Shown one piece after another: positions 25,739 through 33,736 of a stretch of 33,940 bases of DNA (its first letter is position 1; each line of letters starts with the position of its first letter). The translations under genes were made by a program, and so were the position numbers. Location: contig CAMYLC010000191.1 of assembly GCA_947259195.1 (NCBI GenBank), positions 1 through 33,940 of the forward strand, given 5' to 3'. The notes under the pieces were generated by a model. The model saw nothing but the letters and a program-made list of their open reading frames with translations. It was not told the DNA's origin and searched no databases. The DNA comes from Thermoanaerobaculia bacterium. GTDB taxonomy: Bacteria; Acidobacteriota; Thermoanaerobaculia; Multivoradales; JAHEKO01.

Positions 25739-26326
25739 CTACCCTGGGGCCCAGCGCAGTGCCAGCAGGCGGCCTGCGGCGGCGCAACCGGACAGGAAGG
25801 CGCCCTCTACCCGTGGCCCGCCGCACCAGTCGCCGCAGGCGGCAAGCCGCAGATCGGCATCGAAGAGACAGGGCTCGGGCAGCGGTGTCTGCGGCAAGGC
25901 GAATCGCCATCGGTGGGCATCGAGTTGGATCGGCATTGAGTCGAGCTCCCAGACCGCGGCGCGGAAGGCATCCAGCAGTTGAGTGGCCGCATCCTCTTCT
26001 TCGAGCTCGAGGTGCTGACCGGACCAGTCTGGGAAGCCGTGCATCACCCACGACTCGCGGCCATCCCGGCCGGGTTTCGAAGCGTTGCGGGCGACCCAGC
26101 TCAGCGGCGAGCCGAGAACGAAGGCGCCATCGAAACCGAGCTCGAGAGGCACCGAGAACGAGACCATGCCTGCCCAGCAGGGCGCCATCGGGGCAACCGC
26201 GGCGCGAGCGGCCATTTCCTGGGCAGTCCCACCTAGAAGATCGGCCGCCTGGGGTGCCGGCACCGCGACGACTACGGCATCAAACCGACGGCTTCTGGAA
26301 GCCGCTTGAGGTCTGTCCTGCTTTGC
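25739..26326 (-). pseudogene. N-terminally truncated FAD-dependent amine-oxidase-like (renalase-type) protein
   Basis: The frame reads RRFDAVVVAVPAPQAADLLG at the start and ends with LAACGDWCGGPRVEGAFLSG plus CAAAGRLLAL, the C-terminal FAD-contacting motif of NAD(P)/FAD-dependent amine-oxidase-like proteins. Full-length relatives are about 320-360 aa and begin with a GxGxxG dinucleotide fold; here the frame starts straight after the nei stop and that half (roughly 150 residues) is missing. The only starts are alternative codons such as GTG 26263, giving 174 aa. The body is otherwise undamaged with no internal stop, so the loss may be recent: a deletion joining the end of nei to the middle of this gene. 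A retained, FAD-less function is possible but unlikely. Confidence 0.75.
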
Positions 26327-26327
26327 A

Positions 26328-27182
26328 TCAACCTTCGCCTTTCCTCAGAGGACCGCTGTATCTTCCGGACTGGCACGACGGACACCAGAAGCACTTGCGG
26401 CCTCCAGCCGACTCGACTTCCAGCCGCCGCCCGCAAACTCGGCAGGGTTCGCCACCACGACCGTAGACCCAGAATCGGTAGTCCGAACGTGGAGCTCCAG
26501 CGGCCTTGAGCTCAGCGACTCGAGAAGGCGCAAGGGTGATACCCCGGGTGCGATAGGTACGCCTTGCCAACGCTATCACCCTGTTGCCCAGCCGTCTTCG
26601 CTCCTCGGCACTGCAGTCCGCTGCTCGGCGCCGAGGATGAATGCGCGCCTCGAAGAGAATCTCGGCGCGCAGATAGTTGCCGAGGCCGGCCACGAAACTC
26701 TGATCGAGCAGCAGAGCCGCCAGTTGCCGCCCCCGAAAGCGCGGCTCATCCAGACGCGCGGCGAGATCATCCGCGGTCGACGACTGCGACAGGACATCGG
26801 GGCCGAGTCGGCTCAGATAGGGATGGCGACGCTCCCCCGCGACATCGAGCACCTCGATCTCCGACGCCGAGTACAGCAGAGCCCGCCGATCGCCGCTGCG
26901 AATGGCGAAGCGGAGCTGCCGTCCGGTCTTCGGCAGGCGATCGTTTCGCATCACATACCAGAGACCATAGAGCTGATTGTGGGTATAGACGCTGAGTCCA
27001 CCTTCGAAGCGCGTCAGCATCCCTTTGCCGCGCGTGGTCACCTCGTCGATCCGCTGGCCGATGAGCTGTCGCTCGTAGGGCTTGAGCCGGTCGAACGCGA
27101 AGAACACATCGTCCGCGATCTGGCCCCCGACGGCTGAGTCTACCCGCTCGGCGGCGCGTCGGATCTCCGGACCTTCAGGCAC
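26328..27182 (-). CDS. nei: Endonuclease VIII, Fpg/Nei-family DNA glycosylase
   Basis: A 284-aa bifunctional DNA glycosylase/AP lyase that removes oxidised pyrimidines. The N-terminus MPEGPEIRRAAERV carries the catalytic Pro2 and Glu3. Nei-type landmarks follow: FAFDRLKPYERQLIGQRI, HNQLYGLWYV, LLYSASEIEVLD, PRFRGRQLAALLLDQSFVAG and LGNYLRAEILFEA. The C-terminal zinc finger is present as CRVCG...CFWCPSCQ. The order and wording follow E. coli Nei closely, rather than MutM. Translation starts at a GTG overlapping the stop of the DUF2878 gene by one base (TAGTG), so the two genes are coupled. Linkage to lipid-modifying genes fits an oxidative or photo-oxidative damage response. Confidence 0.93.
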   Translation of the reverse strand: MPEGPEIRRAAERVDSAVGGQIADDVFFAFDRLKPYERQLIGQRIDEVTTRGKGMLTRFEGGLSVYTHNQLYGLWYVMRNDRLPKTGRQLRFAIRSGDRRALLYSASEIEVLDVAGERRHPYLSRLGPDVLSQSSTADDLAARLDEPRFRGRQLAALLLDQSFVAGLGNYLRAEILFEARIHPRRRAADCSAEERRRLGNRVIALARRTYRTRGITLAPSRVAELKAAGAPRSDYRFWVYGRGGEPCRVCGRRLEVESAGGRKCFWCPSCQSGRYSGPLRKGEG

Positions 27183-27751
27183 TATTGCGCCTTCACTTCG
27201 ACAGAACGCTCGAAGATTCGATACCGGCCCGGGCCACCCAGCCGATCAGCGATCCACACAAGGGTCGGCAGGGTCAGGGCCCAGGAAAGTCCGATCATCC
27301 CCAGCGACAGAAGCCACGGATCGCCGAAAGTCGCTGCCCCGAGGCGCTCGCCTCCAAGGAACGCCAGCGGTCCCGCGATAAGGCCCATGACGGATGCGAG
27401 GAGATAGCGCCGGGAAAGCCAGCTGAGGCAGAAGTGAAGAACGGTCGCAAACTGCAACCACAGCGCCAGAACCCAGAGCGGCGCAGCCGTACCTGCCTGA
27501 TGACCGCGAAACTCCAGCACCCCGAGGCCGGCGTGAAGGGTGTCAACGACGAGCCCGATACAAACCGCGGCAAGCATGAGAGGCCACTCCCTTTCGGGCC
27601 GGTCTGAAATCACCAGGTGCATCATCGCCAGGCCGATCGCCAGGGTCGCGCCCAACGCTCCGACGTCCGAGGCCGCACCCAACACACAGGCGAACCAACC
27701 TAGCTCATACAGAACCAGGTTCAGTAGCGAGGACTTCGTGGAGACGAGCAC
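27182..27751 (-). CDS. DUF2878 family membrane protein
   Basis: A 189-aa inner-membrane protein with about six hydrophobic helices. The N-terminal LVLYELGWFACVLGAA and the histidine-containing second segment (GLAMMHLVISDRPEREWPLM), followed by LVVDTLHAGLGVLEF and LWLQFATVLHFCLSWL, are typical of DUF2878. Function is unknown; in proteobacteria the family recurs beside CFA synthase-like, DUF1365 and DUF1295 genes, as here. The start is a GTG at 27751 without a strong ribosome site. It is the first gene of a minus-strand unit with nei and is divergent from the FAD oxidoreductase at 27930, sharing a repeat-rich promoter region with it. Confidence 0.85.
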   Translation of the reverse strand: MLVSTKSSLLNLVLYELGWFACVLGAASDVGALGATLAIGLAMMHLVISDRPEREWPLMLAAVCIGLVVDTLHAGLGVLEFRGHQAGTAAPLWVLALWLQFATVLHFCLSWLSRRYLLASVMGLIAGPLAFLGGERLGAATFGDPWLLSLGMIGLSWALTLPTLVWIADRLGGPGRYRIFERSVEVKAQ

Positions 27752-27772
27752 TTTCTCAAATTCATTCCATTA

Positions 27773-27790
27773 AAAACATCCAAAACGTCC
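27773..27790 (-). promoter_or_regulatory. Tandem 9-bp repeat pair, DUF2878 side
   Basis: On the minus strand, GGACGTTTT and GGATGTTTT abut. They match the consensus G-R-A-Y-GTTTT shared with the pair at 27861, which is in the opposite orientation. The pair lies 21-39 nt upstream of the GTG start of the DUF2878 gene. Confidence 0.5.
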
Positions 27791-27829
27791 TGCCCTACGC
27801 TAGCGACTACCCCAACTGAAGTCAACTCT

Positions 27830-27858
27830 TTGCATTTTCACGGCATTTCCTCTAGACT
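27830..27858 (+). promoter_or_regulatory. Candidate sigma-70 promoter of the lipid-modification operon
   Basis: TTGCAT (27830-27835) and TAGACT (27853-27858) have a 17-bp spacer, in a locally AT-rich stretch 71 nt before the ATG at 27930. Each hexamer matches four of six consensus bases. Confidence 0.45.
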
Positions 27859-27860
27859 AT

Positions 27861-27878
27861 GAATGTTTTGAATGTTTT
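27861..27878 (+). promoter_or_regulatory. Tandem 9-bp repeat pair, operon side
   Basis: Two exact, abutting copies of GAATGTTTT. With the promoter at 27830 they would overlap the transcription start, as expected of a repressor operator. They mirror the inverted pair at 27773. Confidence 0.5.
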
Positions 27879-27892
27879 CGATCATCTGCCAA

Positions 27893-27929
27893 AAACGGCT
27901 GGCACCTCGCGAGATAAACGGCTGGCACC
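27893..27929 (+). repeat. 14-bp direct repeat in the leader
   Basis: AAACGGCTGGCACC occurs at 27893-27906 and 27916-27929; the second copy abuts the ATG and replaces any Shine-Dalgarno. CGGCTGGCACCTCG from the first copy recurs inside the coding sequence at 28063-28076. Confidence 0.7.
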
Positions 27930-29168
27930 ATGAAAATCGCTGTCATTGGAACCGGGATCTCCGGGCTGGTTGCCGCTTATCTGCTGAGCCGCAACCACGA
28001 GGTTACCGTCTTCGAGGCGAACGATTACGTCGGCGGCCACACGGTGACGAAGCGAGTCGAATCGGCTGGCACCTCGTTGGCGGTCGACGCTGGCTTCATC
28101 GTCTACAACGAGGCTAGCTACCCCAACTTCGTTCGTCTGCTCGACCAGCTGGGTGTCGAGTCACAACCGACCTCCATGAGCTTCAGCGTCCGCTGCGATC
28201 GGACCGGACTCGAGTATGCAGGCACCAACCTCAATACCCTCTTCGCGCAGCGCTCGAATCTCCTCCGGCCTCGCTACTTTCACTTTGTCCGCGAGATTCT
28301 GCGTTTCAACAAGGCCGCCAAGAAGGCACTGAGCAACAACTTGAGAGGCACCCTGAGAGACTTCCTCGCGGCGAACGATCTCAGCCCCTCTCTGGCCGAG
28401 CTCTACGTCATTCCGCTGACCGCGGCAATCTGGTCGACCGAGCCACAGCGCGCTCTAGAGACTCCGGCGCGTTTCATCCTTCGGTTCCTCGACAATCATC
28501 GACTTCTCGGTACGATCGGCTACCACACCTGGCGCGTCATCAAAGGCGGCTCACAACGGTACGTGGAGAAACTGATCGTGCCATTCGCGGATCGCATCCG
28601 GCTGCGGACTCCGGTTTATCAGCTGGAACGCTCGGCCGAGGGCGTGAGAGTATCGACTGCCGACGGCCCCGAGCTCTTTGACGAGGTCATCGTCGCAACG
28701 CACAGCGACCAGGCACTGAAGATGCTGGCGAGCGCCTCCCCCGCGGAGGAACAAATCCTCGGCTCCATCGGGTATCAGAAGAACCGCGCGATCCTGCATT
28801 CCGATGACTCCGTCCTGCCCAGGACGCGTCGGGCTTGGGCCAGCTGGAACTACCGCACACCGGCCGACCCGGATCTGCCTGTCGCGGTCACCTACAACAT
28901 GACCCAGCTTCAGAGTCTGCCGACCGAGAAAACCTACTGCACATCGCTGAACCTGGAGAACCAGCTCGACGAGCGGTCGACGATCGCCCGCTTCAGCTTC
29001 GAGCACCCGCTGTTCACGGAGGCGGCGGTCGCATCGCAGTCCCGGCACGCAGAGATCAGCGGCACCGACCGTATCCACTACTGTGGAGCCTACTGGCGGC
29101 ACGGCTTTCACGAGGACGGCGTCGTCAGCGCACTGGCCGTTGGCAAGCGATTTGGAGTCAGCCTTTGA
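27930..29168 (+). CDS. FAD-dependent oxidoreductase of the lipid-modification cluster
   Basis: A 412-aa flavoprotein. The N-terminal Rossmann motif [19 protein letters not shown] and GGHTVTKR bind FAD; the C-terminus [20 protein letters not shown] is the second FAD-contacting segment of the amine-oxidase/protoporphyrinogen-oxidase superfamily. This subgroup is the usual first gene of DUF1365-CFA clusters and is thought to oxidise or desaturate phospholipid acyl chains; in Rhodobacter sphaeroides, genes of such a cluster (Ufa proteins) build furan fatty acids, but I cannot say which Ufa protein this equals. There is no Shine-Dalgarno before the ATG. The stop overlaps the TTG start of the DUF1365 gene. 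Confidence 0.87.
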   Translation: MKIAVIGTGISGLVAAYLLSRNHEVTVFEANDYVGGHTVTKRVESAGTSLAVDAGFIVYNEASYPNFVRLLDQLGVESQPTSMSFSVRCDRTGLEYAGTNLNTLFAQRSNLLRPRYFHFVREILRFNKAAKKALSNNLRGTLRDFLAANDLSPSLAELYVIPLTAAIWSTEPQRALETPARFILRFLDNHRLLGTIGYHTWRVIKGGSQRYVEKLIVPFADRIRLRTPVYQLERSAEGVRVSTADGPELFDEVIVATHSDQALKMLASASPAEEQILGSIGYQKNRAILHSDDSVLPRTRRAWASWNYRTPADPDLPVAVTYNMTQLQSLPTEKTYCTSLNLENQLDERSTIARFSFEHPLFTEAAVASQSRHAEISGTDRIHYCGAYWRHGFHEDGVVSALAVGKRFGVSL

Positions 29169-29947
29169 GCAACACCACCGCAAGTGCCATCTATGTCGGT
29201 GACGTTCGGCACCGGCGCGGCGCGCCACACGAGCACTCGTTTCGGTACCCCCTGTTTCTCATGTATCTCGATCTCGCCGAGCTCGACACGGTGTTTGCCA
29301 AGCGGTGGCTCTGGTCGAATGGCCGCCGGAATCTGGCCTGGTTCGATCGCAGCGATCACCTCGGCGATCCCCAGATGGATCTCGACATGGCGGTGAGGGA
29401 TCTTGTCGAGCAAGAGAGCGGCAGACGCCCCCGGGGCCCGATCAGACTCCTGACTCACCTACGCTATTTCGGGCACTGCTTCAATCCGGTGAGCTTCTAC
29501 TACTGCTTCGACGAGAGCGGTGAACGCCTCGAGACCTTGGTAGCCGAAGTCAACAACACTCCGTGGGGAGAACGGCACTGTTACGTTCTCGAGGACGGCA
29601 CCGATCCTGCTACTGACGGTGCCAAGACCTACCGGTCCTCGAAGCAATTCCACGTGTCACCGTTCATGCCCATGGACATCGAGTACGACTGGCGTACGAC
29701 CCTTCCTGGCGAGCGCCTGGTCGTTCATATCGAGAACTCCAGAGGCGGCGCCAGGTTCTTCGATGCCACGATGACCCTCGCAAGGCGAGAAGTCAGCGGC
29801 CGGAATCTCGCCTGGGCACTGGCGAGGTACCCGCTGATGACCCTGCGCGTAGTCTTTTGGATTCACTGGGAGGCGCTGAAGCTATGGCGAAAGAAGATAC
29901 CGTTCTACCCGCATCCGAAACACCGTCGAGACTCCTCGCCGAGCTGA
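29165..29947 (+). CDS. DUF1365 family protein
   Basis: A 260-aa protein. The DUF1365 pattern starts at once ([32 protein letters not shown]) and includes the hallmark [20 protein letters not shown] and [22 protein letters not shown] 29165 is the best start: it overlaps the preceding TGA (TTGA), has GGAG 7 nt upstream, and puts the conserved N-terminus at the protein's start. A longer open frame from 28835 runs antiparallel in phase through the previous gene and is not coding there. The biochemical function is not established; it co-occurs with CFA-type methyltransferases acting on membrane phospholipids. It overlaps the next gene by 64 nt. Confidence 0.88.
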   Translation: MSNTTASAIYVGDVRHRRGAPHEHSFRYPLFLMYLDLAELDTVFAKRWLWSNGRRNLAWFDRSDHLGDPQMDLDMAVRDLVEQESGRRPRGPIRLLTHLRYFGHCFNPVSFYYCFDESGERLETLVAEVNNTPWGERHCYVLEDGTDPATDGAKTYRSSKQFHVSPFMPMDIEYDWRTTLPGERLVVHIENSRGGARFFDATMTLARREVSGRNLAWALARYPLMTLRVVFWIHWEALKLWRKKIPFYPHPKHRRDSSPS

Positions 29948-31233
29948 GCGGCCGCCGGAGCGAACCTTGGCTACGCGGACTGGCCAGAAGTTTGGCCCTG
30001 TCCCGTCTGCAGAAGATCGAGCAGGGTCGGCTCGTGGCTCTCGAAGGCGACTCCCGACTCGAATTCGGCACGGCCGAGGCGGACTTCCCGGTGCGCGCCC
30101 GCGTGGTGATCCACGATAGCGCCTTCTGGGAGCACCTGGCGTGGGGTGGCTCGGTCGGCGCTGGTGAGGCCTACTGTGACGGACTGTGGTCCACTCCGGA
30201 CCTGACCGACGTCGTCCGCGTGCTCGCCAGGAATCAAGCCGCCATGGACGAGTTCGACCAAGGAACGGCGCGAATCACTGCGCCGTTGCGGTGGCTTCTG
30301 CATAGGCTGCGCGGCAACTCGAAGGCGGGGAGCCTGCGAAACATCTCGGCTCACTACGACACCGGCAACGAGTTCTTCTCTCAGTTCCTGGACCCCACAC
30401 TCACCTACTCCTGCGCCATCTTCCCCGACGCCCTCTCGACTCTCGAGACCGCGCAGCAGTGGAAGCTCGACATCATTTGCCAGAAGCTCGAGCTCTGCAG
30501 CGACGACCGCCTGGTCGAGATCGGCACCGGTTGGGGCGCACTGGCGATTCACGCGGCCCGAAAGTACGGCTGTGAGGTCGTCACGACGACCATCTCCGAG
30601 CAGCAGTTCCGCTACGCCTCGCAAGCCGTGGCGGACGCGGGCCTCGCCGGCAAGGTGACGGTTCTCAAGCAGGACTATCGAGAGCTACCGGCGACGCTGG
30701 TTGAACCTTTCGACAAGCTCGTCTCCATCGAGATGATCGAAGCCGTGGGCCATTCCTACCTACCACGCTATCTCGAGGTTGTCAGTCAGCTGATGAAACG
30801 GGAGGGTCTCGCCCTCATCCAGGCCATTCTGATGCCGGATCAGCGCTACGAGAGCTATCGACGGTCCGTGGACTTCATCCAGCACTACATCTTCCCCGGC
30901 GGCCTGCTACCCTCGCTCGGACGAATCCAGCAGTGCATGATGAACGAGACGGATCTGCGGCTCGTGGATCTCGAAGACCTGACCCCGCACTACGCTCGGA
31001 CGCTGGTCGAGTGGCGCCGCCGATTTGCGGCAAGCGAGGACGGGATCGCCGCCCTCGGCCTGTCCGAAGCCGAGCGTCGCAAGTGGAAATTCTACTTCAG
31101 CTACTGCGAGGGCGGCTTCCTCGAGCGCACCGTCGCTGGCGTCCAGCTGCTTCTCGCCAAGCCCGACAACCGGCGAGACGGCGAGGCCGCAGGTCTCTTG
31201 CGAAAGCCGAATTCGCCATGCAGTGGGCACTGA
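29884..31233 (+). CDS. Cyclopropane-fatty-acid synthase family methyltransferase (first copy)
   Basis: A 449-aa SAM-dependent enzyme acting on unsaturated acyl chains of phospholipids. ATG 29884 has GGGAGG upstream. After an N-terminal domain (about 1-140) come the substrate-site motif [19 protein letters not shown] and TYSCAIFPD, the SAM-binding [15 protein letters not shown] (about 208-222), [10 protein letters not shown] with the conserved active-site Glu, and [15 protein letters not shown]. Where E. coli Cfa has a bicarbonate-binding His, this protein has LIQAI with Gln, as in UfaA1-like relatives, so it may methylate rather than cyclopropanate. It overlaps both neighbours, indicating coupled translation. 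Confidence 0.92.
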   Translation: MAKEDTVLPASETPSRLLAELSGRRSEPWLRGLARSLALSRLQKIEQGRLVALEGDSRLEFGTAEADFPVRARVVIHDSAFWEHLAWGGSVGAGEAYCDGLWSTPDLTDVVRVLARNQAAMDEFDQGTARITAPLRWLLHRLRGNSKAGSLRNISAHYDTGNEFFSQFLDPTLTYSCAIFPDALSTLETAQQWKLDIICQKLELCSDDRLVEIGTGWGALAIHAARKYGCEVVTTTISEQQFRYASQAVADAGLAGKVTVLKQDYRELPATLVEPFDKLVSIEMIEAVGHSYLPRYLEVVSQLMKREGLALIQAILMPDQRYESYRRSVDFIQHYIFPGGLLPSLGRIQQCMMNETDLRLVDLEDLTPHYARTLVEWRRRFAASEDGIAALGLSEAERRKWKFYFSYCEGGFLERTVAGVQLLLAKPDNRRDGEAAGLLRKPNSPCSGH

Positions 31234-32246
31234 ACCTGATCGAGAGAGGTTGGATTCCGGATCCGCTGCTACGCCGAGGAATCCGACGGCTGCTCGAGAC
31301 CAGGATTCGGGAAATCTCCTCCGACCCCGACCCCACTACCCCGCTCGTCGAGCAGATGCGCCAAAGTCCTCTGGCGATCGAGACGGAAACCGCAAACGAA
31401 CAGCACTACGAGCTGCCACCCGAGTTCTTTCAGCTCGTCCTCGGCAGTCACCTCAAGTACAGCTGTTGCTACTGGCCGGACGGGACGACCTCGTTGAGCG
31501 ATGCCGAGGCCATGGCGCTCGAGCTCACCACAGCCCGGGCCGAGATCGAGGAGGGGATGGAGGTGCTGGACCTCGGTTGTGGCTGGGGGTCGCTCAGTCT
31601 CTGGGTTGCAGAGCATTTCACGGACTGTCGAGTGACCGCCGTGTCCAACTCCGCCCCCCAAGGGGACTTCATTCGACGCCGAGCAAGGTCTCGGGGGCTG
31701 GCCAACGTCGAGCACCTGACGGACGATATGGGGCACTTTCAGATCACCGGGAAGTTCGACCGGATCGTCTCGGTCGAGATGTTCGAGCACATGCGAAACT
31801 ACTCTCTTCTGCTCGAGCGTGTCGCGGGCTGGCTGAAACCCGATGGCAAGCTTTTCGTGCATGTCTTCTGCCATCGCTCGCGACCCTACTTCTTCGAGGA
31901 CAAGGGGCCCAGCGACTGGATGGCGCGGCACTTCTTCACTGGGGGCCTGATGCCCTCCGAGCACCTGATGGAACAGTTCGAAGGGCCCGTGCGGCTCGAT
32001 CGGCGCTGGAGACTCAACGGCCAGCACTATGAGAGAACCGCTCTCGCCTGGCTCGAGAACATGGATCGTCACAGAGATGAGATCCGAGGCATCTTCGAGT
32101 CCGTCTATGGGTCCGACGCCGAGCAGTGGTTCCACCGCTGGCGCATGTTCTTTCTGGCTTGCGCCGAGCTCTTCGGTTACAAGCACGGCGAGGAGTGGTT
32201 CGTTTCGCACTCGCTATGGACTCCCGGGGAGCAGGCCGAGGCCTGA
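31218..32246 (+). CDS. CFA synthase-like SAM methyltransferase (second copy)
   Basis: A 342-aa protein. ATG 31218 lies 16 nt inside the preceding gene and starts the conserved [20 protein letters not shown]; upstream residues in that frame are arginine-rich noise. Motifs: QHYELPPEFFQLVLGSHLKY, YSCCYWPDG, SAM-binding VLDLGCGWGSLSLWVAE (about 115-131), SVEMFEHMRNY and FFTGGLMPS. This belongs to the shorter CFA-like/coclaurine-N-methyltransferase-like branch, distinct from the 449-aa protein before it. Two non-identical methyltransferases in tandem suggest successive methyl transfers or two chain positions. Product is not predictable from sequence alone. Confidence 0.9.
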   Translation: MQWALNLIERGWIPDPLLRRGIRRLLETRIREISSDPDPTTPLVEQMRQSPLAIETETANEQHYELPPEFFQLVLGSHLKYSCCYWPDGTTSLSDAEAMALELTTARAEIEEGMEVLDLGCGWGSLSLWVAEHFTDCRVTAVSNSAPQGDFIRRRARSRGLANVEHLTDDMGHFQITGKFDRIVSVEMFEHMRNYSLLLERVAGWLKPDGKLFVHVFCHRSRPYFFEDKGPSDWMARHFFTGGLMPSEHLMEQFEGPVRLDRRWRLNGQHYERTALAWLENMDRHRDEIRGIFESVYGSDAEQWFHRWRMFFLACAELFGYKHGEEWFVSHSLWTPGEQAEA

Positions 32247-32261
32247 CTGGAGGCGCGACTC

Positions 32262-32600
32262 ATGACCGGATTGAAGCTGTTCTTTCTTCTGATCTTGTTG
32301 GGGATGCTGGCGGTCACGACCATCGCCAGCCTCGATCGCAGCGTCTTCGAGGCAGGCGCGGATCTGTGGCCCGACCCCTGGTTTCGAGCGACTCTGGCAG
32401 ACGCCTACTTCGGCTTTCTGGTGGTCTATCTCTGGATCGCCTACAAGGAGGAATCCTGGGGAAGTAGGGCCCTCTGGTTCGTGCTTCTCATGTCTCTCGG
32501 CAACATCGCCATCGCCATCTACTTCCTCATCCAGCTCTTCCGGTTGCCCGACTCAGCGTCCATCGAGGATCTCCTCCTACGGCGGGACGGCCCATCATGA
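32262..32600 (+). CDS. Small DUF1475-like membrane protein
   Basis: A 112-aa protein with three hydrophobic helices (about 3-23 LKLFFLLILLGMLAVTTIASL, 44-59 FGFLVVYLWIAYKEES, 66-90 ALWFVLLMSLGNIAIAIYFL). GGAGG precedes the ATG. Size, helix order and location beside a DUF1295 gene fit DUF1475, a family of unknown function found in similar clusters. Its stop overlaps the next start (ATGA). Confidence 0.75.
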   Translation: MTGLKLFFLLILLGMLAVTTIASLDRSVFEAGADLWPDPWFRATLADAYFGFLVVYLWIAYKEESWGSRALWFVLLMSLGNIAIAIYFLIQLFRLPDSASIEDLLLRRDGPS

Positions 32601-33385
32601 TCGAGCAGATCGCTGCCTTGGCCTGGCCCGGCCTCGCCGTTGCCCTCGGGCTCACCTCCCTCGTCTGGCTCGCCAGTCTCGTCAAGCGGGACGCGTCGAT
32701 CATCGACATCTTCTGGGGTCTAGGTTTCGTCACGCTGGCCTGGTTCTACCGCAGCCGGGTTCCTGTCGACTCGTTCAGACAAACGCTGGTTCCCATGCTG
32801 GTCACGCTGTGGGGACTGCGACTTGCCATCTACATTCTCTGGCGCAATCGCGGACGCGACGAGGACTATCGCTATGCGGCGATGCGCAAGAAGTGGGGCG
32901 CCAGGTTCCCGCTCCTGTCACTCGTCATCGTCTTCTGGCTACAGGGGTTTCTCTTCTGGGTCATCGGGATGCCGCTCCTCCAGGTCCAGATCTCGCGGCA
33001 ACCTATCGGAGTTTCGTGGCTCGACCTGGTGGGTCTAGGCCTCTTCGCCATCGGCTTCTTCTTCGAAGCCGTCGGCGACTTTCAGCTGGCCCGCTTCAAG
33101 GCCAACCCGGCCAACAAGGGCAAGGTCCTGGATCGGGGACTTTGGCGCTACACCCGCCACCCCAACTATTTCGGGGACGCGACTTTGTGGTGGGGCTTCG
33201 GGTGCTTTGCCCTGGCCACCCCCGGGTCGTCCTGGACTCTCATCAGCCCGCTCCTGATGAGCCTGCTGATCATCAAGGTCTCCGGCGTGGCCCTGCTCGA
33301 AAGGGGACTTGGCAGCACCAAGCCCGAGTACCGCGACTACGTGCGACGCACGAGCGCCTTCTTCCCGTGGCCGCCCGGCGTCTAG
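32597..33385 (+). CDS. DUF1295 family membrane protein (steroid 5-alpha-reductase-like)
   Basis: A 262-aa polytopic membrane protein. ATG 32597 overlaps the previous stop as ATGA. Landmarks are DASIIDIFWGLGF near the N-terminus, LWGLRLAIYILWRNRGRDEDYRY, and the C-terminal GLWRYTRHPNYFGD, which in the DUF1295/ICMT/5-alpha-reductase superfamily contributes to cofactor binding. About six to seven membrane helices. It probably reduces or otherwise modifies a hydrophobic substrate, and in this setting an unsaturated or methylated acyl chain is the natural guess. It is the last gene of the operon; a small hairpin follows at 33497. Confidence 0.9.
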   Translation: MIEQIAALAWPGLAVALGLTSLVWLASLVKRDASIIDIFWGLGFVTLAWFYRSRVPVDSFRQTLVPMLVTLWGLRLAIYILWRNRGRDEDYRYAAMRKKWGARFPLLSLVIVFWLQGFLFWVIGMPLLQVQISRQPIGVSWLDLVGLGLFAIGFFFEAVGDFQLARFKANPANKGKVLDRGLWRYTRHPNYFGDATLWWGFGCFALATPGSSWTLISPLLMSLLIIKVSGVALLERGLGSTKPEYRDYVRRTSAFFPWPPGV

Positions 33386-33595
33386 TGCGAGCACGGTAGG
33401 CGAAGGCAGCCCAATCGGGTGGCGGCATCTGCGCCGGCCCGGAGCAGGGTATTCACTCTTCATCCCGGATCCGGGCGGATAGACAAACGGCTATAGCCAC
33501 CCAAATGGGTGGTTCCCCTTCACCGCGCTCGTGGTATAGAGAAAGGTACCTCGACAAGGGCGGGCTGGCCGCGAGGCCGAGCCTGTAGTGTTATG
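33386..33595 (+). other. Intergenic region after the lipid operon
   Basis: No gene is supported. It contains a 12-bp palindrome CCCGGATCCGGG (33464-33475) and a 6-bp stem CCACCC-AAAT-GGGTGG (33497-33512) followed by TTCCCCTT, which may end the lipid operon. Confidence 0.4.
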
Positions 33596-33709
33596 GGTCT
33601 TTCTCCACAGACCAGACAGTCGAGCCGCCAAGAGGCGGCAGATGAGGTCTTTCTCACCCACATTCGGGTGCCCGAGCGGTCTCGAACCGTCCTGGCCGGA
33701 TACCGCTCG
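33596..33709 (+). promoter_or_regulatory. Potentially structured 5' leader with four consecutive stems
   Basis: Four inverted repeats follow one another: GGTCT/AGACC (33596-33613), GCCGCC-AAGA-GGCGGC (33624-33639), CACCC/GGGTG (33655-33670) and CGAGCGGT/ACCGCTCG (33673-33709). The 10-mer GGTCTTTCTC occurs twice (33596 and 33646). A strong ribosome site follows. I do not recognise a known riboswitch class. Confidence 0.4.
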
Positions 33710-33736
33710 CTGGCCCGCCACAGAAAGGAGTGGAGT

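Noticed and set aside
25759..26466. Plus-strand open frame of 235 codons
   Set aside because: It is Arg/Pro/Ser-rich and antisense to the oxidoreductase remnant and nei; no domain or ribosome site.
28835..29164. N-terminal extension of the DUF1365 protein
   Set aside because: It lies within the FAD oxidoreductase gene in another frame, is rich in Arg/Pro/Gly noise, and the conserved family start is at 29165.
33660..33710. tRNA-like string (GGTGCCCGAGCGGT resembles a tRNA-Ser/Leu D arm)
   Set aside because: No acceptor stem, anticodon arm or TTCRA loop can be built around it; the bases fit the stems of the leader better.
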